DNA of 64,000 nt, from assembly GCF_900111445.1 (NCBI RefSeq), contig NZ_FOHE01000002.1:248001-312000 (forward strand), given 5' to 3'. This DNA is from Oceanobacillus limi. Lineage in GTDB: Bacteria; Bacillota; Bacilli; Bacillales; Amphibacillaceae. Both the position numbers and the translations under genes were made by a program. A model generated the notes under the pieces. That model had not been told where the DNA came from. It did not search any database and saw only the letters and a program-made list of their open reading frames with translations. Position 1 is the first letter of the stretch. Each line of letters opens with the position of its first letter. Below, one piece after another: positions 27,619 to 35,048 of the stretch.

Positions 27619-28149
27619 TCATCCAAATACTAGGCTAACAACAATGATTGATGCGATGATACCAACTATGTCTGCCAATAGGCCAACCTTTAGTGCATAC
27701 CCCATTTTTCTAATCCCTATTGCCCCAAAATAGACAGTGAGGATATAAAGTGTGGTATCCGTGCTTCCTTGCATCGTAGACGCTAACCTCCCAATAAACG
27801 AATCCGGACCATGAGTTTCAATCAATTCCGTTGTCATTCCCAATGCTGCATTTCCCGAGATTGGTCTAACCAAAGCAAGTGGAACGATATCTGGGGGAAT
27901 TCCAATGAGTGTTAACAATGGTGATATTAAGTTAATAAATGCCTCTAAAGCTCCAGAGCTTCTTAATATAGAAATAGAGACAATCATCCCTACTAAAAAA
28001 GGAAGTAAAGAAAATGCCATCTTTACCCCCTCTTTTCCTCCCTCTACGAATAATTCATAAGCTGGTATTTTTCGCCATGTTGCTACTAATAAAACCAATA
28101 ATATAAAACACGGGATGATCCATGTACTAACAGCTGTTATGATACTCAT
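27619..28149 (-). CDS. spmB: Spore maturation protein SpmB
   Basis: Membrane protein of 176 residues with a nucleoside-transporter gate-like fold and about five helices. With SpmA it is needed for full dehydration of the spore core and hence heat resistance. The region PISGNAALGMTTELIETHGPDSFIG is the conserved gate core (about residues 96-120). GGAGG precedes ATG 28149, and only one base separates it from spmA. Third gene of a dacB-spmA-spmB operon expressed in the mother cell in B. subtilis. Confidence 0.94.
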   Translation of the reverse strand: MSIITAVSTWIIPCFILLVLLVATWRKIPAYELFVEGGKEGVKMAFSLLPFLVGMIVSISILRSSGALEAFINLISPLLTLIGIPPDIVPLALVRPISGNAALGMTTELIETHGPDSFIGRLASTMQGSTDTTLYILTVYFGAIGIRKMGYALKVGLLADIVGIIASIIVVSLVFG

Positions 28150-28150
28150 G

Positions 28151-28738
28151 CTATTTCCTCCACAAGCGTTTATAGTAAAAGAATCGATCGATCAAAAGGG
28201 CACAAATCGACGAAACCGTTGTTGCAATTATTGTCGTACCAACAATCTCAGTAGGAGATAATGAATTAAATTGCATACGGATTGCAATTACAGTTGTAGG
28301 TATAAGTGTTAAGCTGGAGGTGTTTAAGGCTAAGAAGGTAATCATTGATCGTGATGCCGAGTCTGAACCACCATTTAATTCCTTCATTTGTTCCATTGCT
28401 TTGATCCCCATAGGCGTTGCTGCGTTACCTAGTCCAAATATATTTGCCGTAATGTTTGAAAGGATATACCCCATGGCGGGGTGATCCTTTGGAATTTCTG
28501 GAAATATCTTAATAATGATCGGTCTAAATATTTTTGCTAATACACGTAAAATACCTGCCTCCTCGGCAATTTTCATAATTCCTAACCAAAAAACGAGCAC
28601 ACTTATAAGTCCAATCGTCAATGAAACTGCCTCATCTGCACTTTCAAAGATTGCCTCATTAACCTGATCCATTGTCCCGTTAATCATGGCATATAAAATA
28701 CCAATTATAGCCATACATGCCCAAATTATATTTACCAT
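28151..28738 (-). CDS. spmA: Spore maturation protein SpmA
   Basis: Membrane protein of 195 residues related to SpmB, with about five hydrophobic helices and the conserved core ANIFGLGNAATPMGIKAM (about residues 93-110). It acts with SpmB and DacB in core dehydration and cortex formation. The stop of dacB is one base before its ATG, so the operon is tightly coupled. Confidence 0.94.
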   Translation of the reverse strand: MVNIIWACMAIIGILYAMINGTMDQVNEAIFESADEAVSLTIGLISVLVFWLGIMKIAEEAGILRVLAKIFRPIIIKIFPEIPKDHPAMGYILSNITANIFGLGNAATPMGIKAMEQMKELNGGSDSASRSMITFLALNTSSLTLIPTTVIAIRMQFNSLSPTEIVGTTIIATTVSSICALLIDRFFYYKRLWRK

Positions 28739-28739
28739 A

Positions 28740-29846
28740 TTAACTCAACCTAATAAACTTTTTAAGAATCGTAATAAATTCGGTAAACATTCCATCCTCT
28801 GACTCTTCGGTTTGTTCTAATGCAAAGATTGGTATTTCAGTGATTGGTTCGGAATCTAAATAGTATACGGACTTCCCGATGATCTCTTTATTGTTACTTA
28901 AGGCGTCTTCAATTAAGAATAATTTATTATTTAAAGCTGATTTTTCCTCTCTTGTTAATGGATAAACTTGATCTGATTGAATATACCCTTTTATTGGCTC
29001 ATTGGAATCTTCTAAATTTAATTGAACTTCCCCTGCCGAAGCGATAGATTCCATCTGATAATTTTCAAACCCCCAATCAAATAGTTTCATATGATCTCTC
29101 CAATCATCTGGAGCATCTAACGTCACAGCAATTAATTCCATACCATCTTTACTTGCAGTAGAGACTAATGACCTACCTGCTTCTCTTGTAAACCCTGTTT
29201 TACCACCTGTACAATATTTATAGAACATGGTTAGAAGCTTATTCTTATTTTTCCAACTGTACGATCGATTGTCTGACTTGTAGGATTTTGCTTTGGTTAT
29301 TTCCTGAAATTTATCGTTCTTCATAGCATAGCGCATAAGTAATGCCATATCGTAGGCAGTTGAATAATGGTTCTCTGCATCCAGCCCATGTGGATTGTCA
29401 AAACTTGAGTTGGTCATCCCTAGCCACTGAGCCTTCTCATTCATAAGATGGGAAAACCCCTCTACACTCCCCCCCACATGCTCACTTATAGCTACTGCAG
29501 CATCGTTTCCAGATCGAAGCATTAACCCATAAACCAGATCCTCTAATGTCATCGTTTCCCCTTGCTCTAAATATATCGAAGATCCTTCTGTATACACCGC
29601 ACGCTCACTTACAGTCACCATTTCATCTAACTTCCCTGATTCTACTGCAAGAAGTGCTGTCATGATTTTCGTAATACTCGCAATCAGATGTTTATCATGT
29701 GCCTTTTTTTCATATAGTACTCTACCAGTTTCTTTTTCAATTAATATAGCATTATTAGCAGATACACTAGGACTGGCATGTCCAATTACTGGAAAAGACA
29801 GTGTAAAGATTAGTAAAGTTATTAAAAGCATTGCAAAGAACCGCAT
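28740..29846 (-). CDS. dacB: D-alanyl-D-alanine carboxypeptidase DacB (PBP5*)
   Basis: Sporulation-specific penicillin-binding protein of 368 residues that trims cortex peptide side chains and so limits cross-linking. Signal peptide at residues 1-24. Peptidase S11 motifs are SITKIMTAL (SxxK) near residue 57, SGND (SxN) near 112, and KTGFT (KTG) near 215. A C-terminal beta domain and amphipathic anchor follow. I chose ATG 29846 because GGGAGG lies 7 bases upstream; the longer frame starts within that site. A sigma-E-like promoter is visible upstream. Confidence 0.95.
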   Translation of the reverse strand: MRFFAMLLITLLIFTLSFPVIGHASPSVSANNAILIEKETGRVLYEKKAHDKHLIASITKIMTALLAVESGKLDEMVTVSERAVYTEGSSIYLEQGETMTLEDLVYGLMLRSGNDAAVAISEHVGGSVEGFSHLMNEKAQWLGMTNSSFDNPHGLDAENHYSTAYDMALLMRYAMKNDKFQEITKAKSYKSDNRSYSWKNKNKLLTMFYKYCTGGKTGFTREAGRSLVSTASKDGMELIAVTLDAPDDWRDHMKLFDWGFENYQMESIASAGEVQLNLEDSNEPIKGYIQSDQVYPLTREEKSALNNKLFLIEDALSNNKEIIGKSVYYLDSEPITEIPIFALEQTEESEDGMFTEFITILKKFIRLS

Positions 29847-29881
29847 ATATTTTCCTCCCAAAGATTTATGTATCTGAATAT

Positions 29882-29909
29882 AGTTTATGCTCGTCTAACG
29901 GCGATATGA
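29882..29909 (-). promoter_or_regulatory. Sigma-E-like promoter of dacB-spmAB
   Basis: Minus-strand TCATATC, 13 bases, CATAAACT. This fits the mother-cell sigma-E consensus (kmATATT, about 14, CATACAnT) with one mismatch in each box. The B. subtilis dacB operon is sigma-E controlled. Confidence 0.65.
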
Positions 29910-30065
29910 TTAAATCCAGATAGTTCATCAGAAAAATAGCAATTTTTTAAAAGCGATTGTTTATCGTTGATATAAAATAACCCGTAGTAAAACAGCCCCA
30001 CGAAATGTTAATACATCAAATATAGAAAATGATATCGTAGAAATTAGAAAGACTAACTAGTAAAC

Positions 30066-30101
30066 GAAAAATCCCGCACCACTACAATAGTGATGCGGAA
30101 T
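30066..30101 (-). terminator. Terminator of scpA-scpB
   Basis: Minus-strand TTCCGCATCACTA pairs with TAGTGGTGCGGGA (one mismatch, one GU pair), followed by TTTTT. Confidence 0.85.
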
Positions 30102-30136
30102 CATATTAGAAATCATATTATGAAATTCTTCTTCAG

Positions 30137-30724
30137 TTATTTACCTTCTTCTAATTGGTTAAACCGTTCAAAAAACAGGTCAGCTTCTTGTTCAATTTCA
30201 TCCGTTTCTACATTTTCCTCTAATGGTGGAAGTTCCTCCAAAGAAGTTAGTCCAAAATAAGTTAAGAAGTCTTTACTTGTACCAAATAATATTGGCCGAC
30301 CTGCCCCTTCTTTCCTACCTACTTCTTCGATCAATGACCTAGCAATTAACGTTTGAATTGGACGGTCGCTTTTCACACCCCGGATTTCGTCAATTTCCGT
30401 TCTTGTAATTGGCTGTTTATAAGCAATAATGGCAAGAGTTTCTAGTGCTGCTTGAGACATCCTACTCGTTTGTGGGGACTCTAAAAGCCTTTTAAAATAG
30501 GAGCTATGCTCAGGTTTTGTTGTTAAGTGATAAACTTCATGCGAATTCATTATCATCATTCCTCTAGTAGCATGCTCATAATCATAAGTTAATTCTTCTA
30601 GTAAATGCTTTACAGATTCCTCACTAATATCCATAACTTTAGATAATTGCTTGATGGTAATTCCTTCATCTCCACACGCGAATAACAATCCCTCTAGTAC
30701 TGCTTTTAGTTCTTTCATTTCCAC
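30137..30724 (-). CDS. scpB: Segregation and condensation protein ScpB
   Basis: Winged-helix (kite) subunit of the SMC-ScpA-ScpB condensin that organises and segregates chromosomes. The 195 residues comprise two tandem winged helices (about 1-85 and 88-165) and an acidic tail. Family block QAALETLAIIAYKQPITRTE lies near residues 91-110. It is 2 bases downstream of scpA, the usual operon. Identification is secure. Confidence 0.95.
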   Translation of the reverse strand: MEMKELKAVLEGLLFACGDEGITIKQLSKVMDISEESVKHLLEELTYDYEHATRGMMIMNSHEVYHLTTKPEHSSYFKRLLESPQTSRMSQAALETLAIIAYKQPITRTEIDEIRGVKSDRPIQTLIARSLIEEVGRKEGAGRPILFGTSKDFLTYFGLTSLEELPPLEENVETDEIEQEADLFFERFNQLEEGK

Positions 30725-30726
30725 TA

Positions 30727-31467
30727 TTAATCCCCCATGTAATATACATATAATGAATCAAAATGGTTAGCTTGTTTACAACTCACTTCTTTTGTCTTCA
30801 TTAATTCTAAAATAGCTATAAATGTAACAACAATATGTGATCGAGTTTTTTGAGTAAACATGTCATCGAAGTAAACCCCTTCTGAAGATGCTCTTACTAA
30901 ATCCAAAATTTCTTCCATTCTCTGCTCAATCGGAACTCCTGTCCGTTGTACGCTTGTCTCTAAAGGAGCATTCCATTTTTTTCGCTCAAACATTTTTCCT
31001 AATGCACCCAGCATATCATAGATAGAAATATCCCCTTGTTGAACCACTGGTACTTTTTCAAATTCCTTCTTATCAAAAGCAACTGGAGCCCTTGTAAATA
31101 TCTGACTGGAGTCGACTTCTTTTTCTTTCAATTGCTCTGCTGCATGCTTGTATTTTCTATATTCAATGAGGCGTTGCATCAATTCTTCTCTTGGATCCTC
31201 TATATATTCTTCCGTATCATCTGTAATCTCTGGTTTCGGTAATAGCATTTGACTTTTTATCTCAATAAGTGTCGCGGCCATGACTAAATATTCACTGGCT
31301 ATATTAAGTTCCAATCGTTGCATGGTATGAATGTAATTCATGTATTGCTCGGTTATCTGAGCTACTGGAATATCATAAATATCGATTTCATATCGATTAA
31401 TTAAGTGTAATAATAAATCAAGCGGCCCTTCAAATGTATCTAATTTCACTTTATATGCTTGATTCAT
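30727..31467 (-). CDS. scpA: Segregation and condensation protein ScpA
   Basis: Kleisin subunit (246 residues) bridging the SMC heads. The N-terminal block FEGPLDLLLHLI (residues 12-23) contacts the SMC neck, the middle is helical and charged, and the C-terminal winged helix (about 165-240) binds the SMC head. AAAGGAAG lies upstream of ATG 31467. Encoded with scpB; no other gene in the operon. Confidence 0.95.
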   Translation of the reverse strand: MNQAYKVKLDTFEGPLDLLLHLINRYEIDIYDIPVAQITEQYMNYIHTMQRLELNIASEYLVMAATLIEIKSQMLLPKPEITDDTEEYIEDPREELMQRLIEYRKYKHAAEQLKEKEVDSSQIFTRAPVAFDKKEFEKVPVVQQGDISIYDMLGALGKMFERKKWNAPLETSVQRTGVPIEQRMEEILDLVRASSEGVYFDDMFTQKTRSHIVVTFIAILELMKTKEVSCKQANHFDSLYVYYMGD

Positions 31468-31534
31468 TGTCTTCTTCCTTTCCCGTGTTCAAATAAAAAG
31501 TTAAAAAAATAATATCACTTGTCATAAACGCCCA

Positions 31535-31562
31535 TACACAAATTGATAATCGACATAAGTTA
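31535..31562 (+). promoter_or_regulatory. Sigma-K-like promoter of the YjcZ peptide gene
   Basis: CATAAGTTA matches the sigma-K -10 consensus CATAnnnTA. AC sits 16 bases upstream as the -35. Expected for a late mother-cell sporulation gene, but short motifs like this arise by chance. Confidence 0.4.
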
Positions 31563-31624
31563 TTAACGTAAGATAAATGTTACCACAAACATTTATCGGA
31601 AGAAGAAAAAGGAGGAATTCAATC

Positions 31625-31714
31625 ATGGGTGCAACTTATGGTTATGGTGGAGGCTTTGCGTTAATCGTAGTATTATTCATTCTATTAATCATTGTTGGTG
31701 CTGCTTGGTTATAA
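31625..31714 (+). CDS. YjcZ/SscA-type small sporulation peptide
   Basis: A 29-residue peptide, MGATYGYGGG followed by one hydrophobic helix ending in VGAAWL. This is the signature of the YjcZ family of tiny sporulation proteins, which includes the spore coat assembly protein SscA. Strong GGAGG 8 bases before ATG 31625, and a hairpin terminator downstream. Monocistronic. It is divergent from scpA; the two starts lie about 157 bases apart. A role in coat or spore membrane assembly is inferred from the family. Confidence 0.85.
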   Translation: MGATYGYGGGFALIVVLFILLIIVGAAWL

Positions 31715-31778
31715 GATAAATAGATAAATAAGTAGCTACGATTACAAATGGCCATAAAAGTGAATCTTCATTAGCTTG

Positions 31779-31794
31779 GGGGGAATGCCCCCCA
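31779..31794 (+). other. G6/C6 hairpin
   Basis: GGGGGG-AATG-CCCCCC hairpin in the 3' region of the YjcZ gene, with outer TTA/TAA pairing. No T tract. It may stabilise the transcript or be part of a composite terminator. Confidence 0.45.
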
Positions 31795-31816
31795 TGTTAA
31801 TGAAAGCATACAGCAT

Positions 31817-31846
31817 CAGCCCTCTCCGTTTAGGGCTGTTTTATTT
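31817..31846 (+). terminator. Terminator of the YjcZ peptide gene
   Basis: CAGCCCT pairs with AGGGCTG across an 8-base loop, followed by TTTTATTT. Confidence 0.8.
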
Positions 31847-31922
31847 ATCCCATTTTAAGTGGAGATTACTTGTTATTGATTAAAAGGTAATTTCGGGGCA
31901 ACAATCTATACTAAAATTCGGA

Positions 31923-31965
31923 AAATCGAATAATCAGTGGTCTTTCCCCACTGATTATTCGATTT
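31923..31965 (-). terminator. Terminator of ribT
   Basis: An 18-bp inverted repeat, AAATCGAATAATCAGTGG with its complement, overlapping the ribT stop and followed by a short T-rich stretch on the minus strand. Confidence 0.8.
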
Positions 31966-32335
31966 ATATTTGTTCATCTGAATCGGTATTTTTTCCACAT
32001 TTATTATAAAATCCTTCTGTCATTTCATCAGCACAGACAGAATATTTCTCTTCGTATAACTTCGTAACTGCGTTGACCATTTTTTTGCCAATGCCTAAGT
32101 TACGATGCGAAGGGTTTACTGAAATATGCTGAATAACAGCATTTATTTCATCCTCTATTCGAACCCCAATTGCACCAAGCACATCTTCTTCCTTCCAAAG
32201 ATAAAGATGCCAATCTGGGTTTGTTTCATATTCTTTTATTGTTTGCTGCAATTTTTTTACATCTTTTTCTTCCGGCATAAAAGATAGTAAACCCATTGCA
32301 ATCTTTTCTAAATTTTTTTTGTAGCGTGTTAGCAT
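31964..32335 (-). CDS. ribT: GNAT family N-acetyltransferase RibT
   Basis: Small GNAT protein of 123 residues, as in B. subtilis RibT, encoded at the end of the riboflavin operon there. The acetyl-CoA binding loop HRNLGIGKKMV lies near residues 77-87, after the beta4 strand INAVIQHISVNP. The acceptor substrate is unknown. Here ribDEAH is absent from the neighbourhood and ribT stands alone between a YjcZ peptide and an M50-like peptidase. GAGGG before ATG 32335. Confidence 0.85.
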   Translation of the reverse strand: MLTRYKKNLEKIAMGLLSFMPEEKDVKKLQQTIKEYETNPDWHLYLWKEEDVLGAIGVRIEDEINAVIQHISVNPSHRNLGIGKKMVNAVTKLYEEKYSVCADEMTEGFYNKCGKNTDSDEQI

Positions 32336-32465
32336 AAATATCCCTCATTAATAAACTTATCTATCATAGAATATGTAGTACTAGCTCATTACGATACAAC
32401 TTAATTGTAAGAGATTGTATATTATATATTTATGCCTTATTATGCTATATTTGTCAAATCAATGT

Positions 32466-32561
32466 TTACATAACAATAACAAACCAATATACAAATCCCC
32501 ATATAATGCTTATTAAGAGTAAAATGGTAAATAACAACAAATTCTTTTTTCGCTGTTTCAC
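32466..32561 (-). CDS. Possible small single-helix membrane protein
   Basis: An open frame of 31 codons from GTG 32561 (or 34 from ATG 32570) encodes KQRKKN followed by a hydrophobic helix of about 22 residues ending FVIVM. AAGG lies 9 bases before the GTG but directly abuts the ATG, favouring the GTG. A positively charged N-terminus plus one helix is typical of real small membrane proteins, but also arises easily in AT-rich DNA. It sits in the 280-base gap between the M50-like peptidase and ribT. Not recognised as any known family. Confidence 0.35.
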   Translation of the reverse strand: MKQRKKNLLLFTILLLISIIWGFVYWFVIVM

Positions 32562-32615
32562 TTTAATCATCCTTATCAAGTATAAACCAAACGGAAGCTT
32601 CTCATACATTTTTGA

Positions 32616-33065
32616 TTATTTTTCGAAAATTTGTTTTATTATAATATAACCGTCTGATTGCTTGTCTTTGACTTTAAATGGAATAATATTAAAGATAGCA
32701 ATCCATCCATTTAAAAACATGAACAAAAACAAATAATCGTTCATATAAAAAGTATGTAAGATCATAAACAAAATACAGAAGAGAATATTACATAATGGAC
32801 CACACAATGTAATAAATGCAATCTCTAATGAACTATAAGGTCGTAGCCTCTCACTACTTGTTGCACCACTAAGTAATAAACTAGGTTGAACAGAAATACG
32901 AATTCTTTTGGTTTTAAAGGTATACAAGCTTTTACCAGAACCTATTGACATGGAAATTTGATCGGCCTTTAACATTCTAGCGCCGATCAAATGACCTACT
33001 TCATGTATAAATGTGCAAAGCGGAGCTACTATTAAAAATAGGTATAAAAGCATAAAAATATCCAT
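32616..33065 (-). CDS. M50-like (site-2 protease type) membrane metallopeptidase
   Basis: Polytopic membrane protein of 149 residues. The zinc-binding HExxH motif is present as FIHEVGHLIGARML (residues 19-32). The third-ligand region of M50 proteases appears degenerate: NIIPFKVKDKQSDGYI near residue 130, in place of the usual NLLPIPPLDGG-type motif. A short beta insertion follows the HEVGH helix. Substrate unknown; site-2 proteases often cleave anti-sigma factors. Lies 27 bases downstream of ppiB and might share its transcript. No close B. subtilis counterpart known to me at this locus. Confidence 0.7.
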   Translation of the reverse strand: MDIFMLLYLFLIVAPLCTFIHEVGHLIGARMLKADQISMSIGSGKSLYTFKTKRIRISVQPSLLLSGATSSERLRPYSSLEIAFITLCGPLCNILFCILFMILHTFYMNDYLFLFMFLNGWIAIFNIIPFKVKDKQSDGYIIIKQIFEK

Positions 33066-33092
33066 TTGTATACCTCATTAGACTTGTAGTTA

Positions 33093-33530
33093 TTACTCAG
33101 AAAGAACTTTAATTTCCTTCATTACATCTCCATTTTTCATTGCCTTTACATGATCCATTCCTGAAGTAACCTGACCAAATACAGTGTGTACACCGTTCAA
33201 ATGTGGTTGTGGTTCGTGAACAATAAAGAACTGACAACTTCCAGTATCTTTTCCAGCATGCGCCATGGATAATGTACCTTCTACATGTTTATGTGGATTC
33301 CCTTCTGTTTCACATTTAATCGTATATCCAGCAGAACCTGTTCCATTCCCAACTGGACATCCCCCCTGACTTACAAATCCATCGATCACGCGATGAAAAG
33401 TTAATCCATCATAAAATTGATCATTCGCTAATTTTTCAAAATTTGCAACCGTGTTTGGTGCTTCGTTTGGGTATAATTCAAACTCAATCTTGTTTCCATC
33501 TTCCATTATAATATAGCCGTGTTTTGTCAT
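33093..33530 (-). CDS. ppiB: Peptidyl-prolyl cis-trans isomerase B (cyclophilin)
   Basis: Cytosolic cyclophilin of 145 residues (B. subtilis PpiB 143). Catalytic motif [13 protein letters not shown] lies near residues 45-57, followed by [16 protein letters not shown] and a terminal [13 protein letters not shown] 33530 is preferred because AGGAGA lies about 9 bases upstream; the frame open to 33563 has no ribosome binding site. Position next to lysA and spoVAF is conserved. Confidence 0.94.
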   Translation of the reverse strand: MTKHGYIIMEDGNKIEFELYPNEAPNTVANFEKLANDQFYDGLTFHRVIDGFVSQGGCPVGNGTGSAGYTIKCETEGNPHKHVEGTLSMAHAGKDTGSCQFFIVHEPQPHLNGVHTVFGQVTSGMDHVKAMKNGDVMKEIKVLSE

Positions 33531-33622
33531 TGTTTTATATCTCCTATCATCTTTAATCTTCATTATTCATGTTATCATGTTTAAATCTTATTTAAAAGAT
33601 TGTACTCCATTACACGATTCCG

Positions 33623-34930
33623 TTATTCATAAGATATATCATTTCGCACAATATCCTCGTACGTTTCCCGTTTAATGACCAATTTATCTTGTCCGTTCTC
33701 AACGAAAACAACTGCAGCTCTTGAAAAACGATTATAATTATTTGCCATCGAATAGCCATAAGCACCAGTTGAAAATACAGCAAGTATATCGCCGTTATCT
33801 ACTTTTGGGGTAGCTAAGTCCCAGATCAGCATATCACCCGATTCACAACATTTACCCGCAACAGAAACTTCTGTATCATTGGGTTTATCTGCTTTGTTTG
33901 CAATAATACCATGATATTTCGCTTGGTATAGAGCAGGCCTTAAATTATCTGTCATCCCACCGTCAACCGCAATATAATTCCGAACACCTGGAATTTCTTT
34001 TGTCGATCCGACTGTATACAGCGTAATTCCTGCGTTACCGACAATGGAACGCCCCGGCTCGATCCATATTTCTGGCATTGGAAAATCCAATTCATTGATA
34101 TGACTGCGAATAGATCGAACTAATTCTTCTACATATATATTCAATGGTAAAGGGCGATCATCTTCCGTATATCTAATGCCAAAGCCACCCCCAAAATTTA
34201 ATACTTCTGGAGTATAATCAAATTTTTGATGCCATTTTGTAAGTTCACTAAATAATATTTCGACAGCCGTTGTAAAACGATCGGTTTCAAAAATTTGTGA
34301 TCCAATATGACAATGCAATCCTTTAAAACGAATCCATTCATGATTTCGCAACTGGGCAAAAGCCTTTTCAGCTTGTCCATTTGCCAGATTAAATCCAAAT
34401 TTCGAATCTTCATTTCCTGTCATGATATATTGGTGCGTCTTAGACTGGATACCAGGAGTTACTCGGATTAAGACATCTATTTGTTTCTTTTGCTCTTCTA
34501 ATAATTGGCTTAATAATTCAATTTCATAAAAATTATCAATTACAATACAACCAATATTATTTTCAATAGCCAAGGTTAATTCTTCCATGCTCTTATTGTT
34601 CCCGTGTAAGTGAATCTTCTCCGGTGGGAACCCTGCTTTAAGAGCTGTATACAATTCTCCTTCTGAAACAACATCAATAGATAACCCTTCTTGTTTGATC
34701 ACTTGTAGGATGGCGATTGAAGAAAACGCCTTACTAGCGTATGCCACCTGTGCCTCTACCCCAAGTTGCTTAAATGTATCTATAAATGCCCGACAGTTTT
34801 CTCGAACGATGGAAACATCATAAACGTATAATGGTGTTCCATATTTTTCAGCTAGTTCGATGGTATCCATCCCACCTATTTCTAAATGTCCTTTTCCATT
34901 CACTGGAAAAGGTAGATTATTTACACTCAT
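33623..34930 (-). CDS. lysA: Diaminopimelate decarboxylase
   Basis: PLP enzyme of 435 residues that makes L-lysine from meso-diaminopimelate. The PLP lysine is in VAYASKAFSS (about residue 60), the HCHIGSQ motif is near 200, the glycine-rich FGGGFGIRY loop near 240, and the C-terminal catalytic Cys in GKCCESGDML. GGAGG 8 bases before ATG 34930 fixes the start; frames open further upstream lack one. It follows spoVAF, as in B. subtilis. Confidence 0.95.
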   Translation of the reverse strand: MSVNNLPFPVNGKGHLEIGGMDTIELAEKYGTPLYVYDVSIVRENCRAFIDTFKQLGVEAQVAYASKAFSSIAILQVIKQEGLSIDVVSEGELYTALKAGFPPEKIHLHGNNKSMEELTLAIENNIGCIVIDNFYEIELLSQLLEEQKKQIDVLIRVTPGIQSKTHQYIMTGNEDSKFGFNLANGQAEKAFAQLRNHEWIRFKGLHCHIGSQIFETDRFTTAVEILFSELTKWHQKFDYTPEVLNFGGGFGIRYTEDDRPLPLNIYVEELVRSIRSHINELDFPMPEIWIEPGRSIVGNAGITLYTVGSTKEIPGVRNYIAVDGGMTDNLRPALYQAKYHGIIANKADKPNDTEVSVAGKCCESGDMLIWDLATPKVDNGDILAVFSTGAYGYSMANNYNRFSRAAVVFVENGQDKLVIKRETYEDIVRNDISYE

Positions 34931-35007
34931 TACTATTTCCTCCATCTTGCTATTCAAGTGTTGTCCAAATCATACATACTGTATCATAAGGTACTAAAAA
35001 ACGAAAG

Positions 35008-35043
35008 AAATAACCCCGCAGACAGTGTTGAACGAGGTTATTT
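35008..35043 (-). terminator. Terminator of the spoVA operon
   Basis: Minus-strand AAATAACCTCG pairs with CGGGGTTATTT (one GU pair), followed by a T-rich tail. It separates spoVAF from lysA. Confidence 0.78.
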
Positions 35044-35048
35044 GATAG

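Noticed and set aside
33531-33563. Longer N-terminus for ppiB
   Set aside because: The extension covers the ribosome binding site and is absent from the family.
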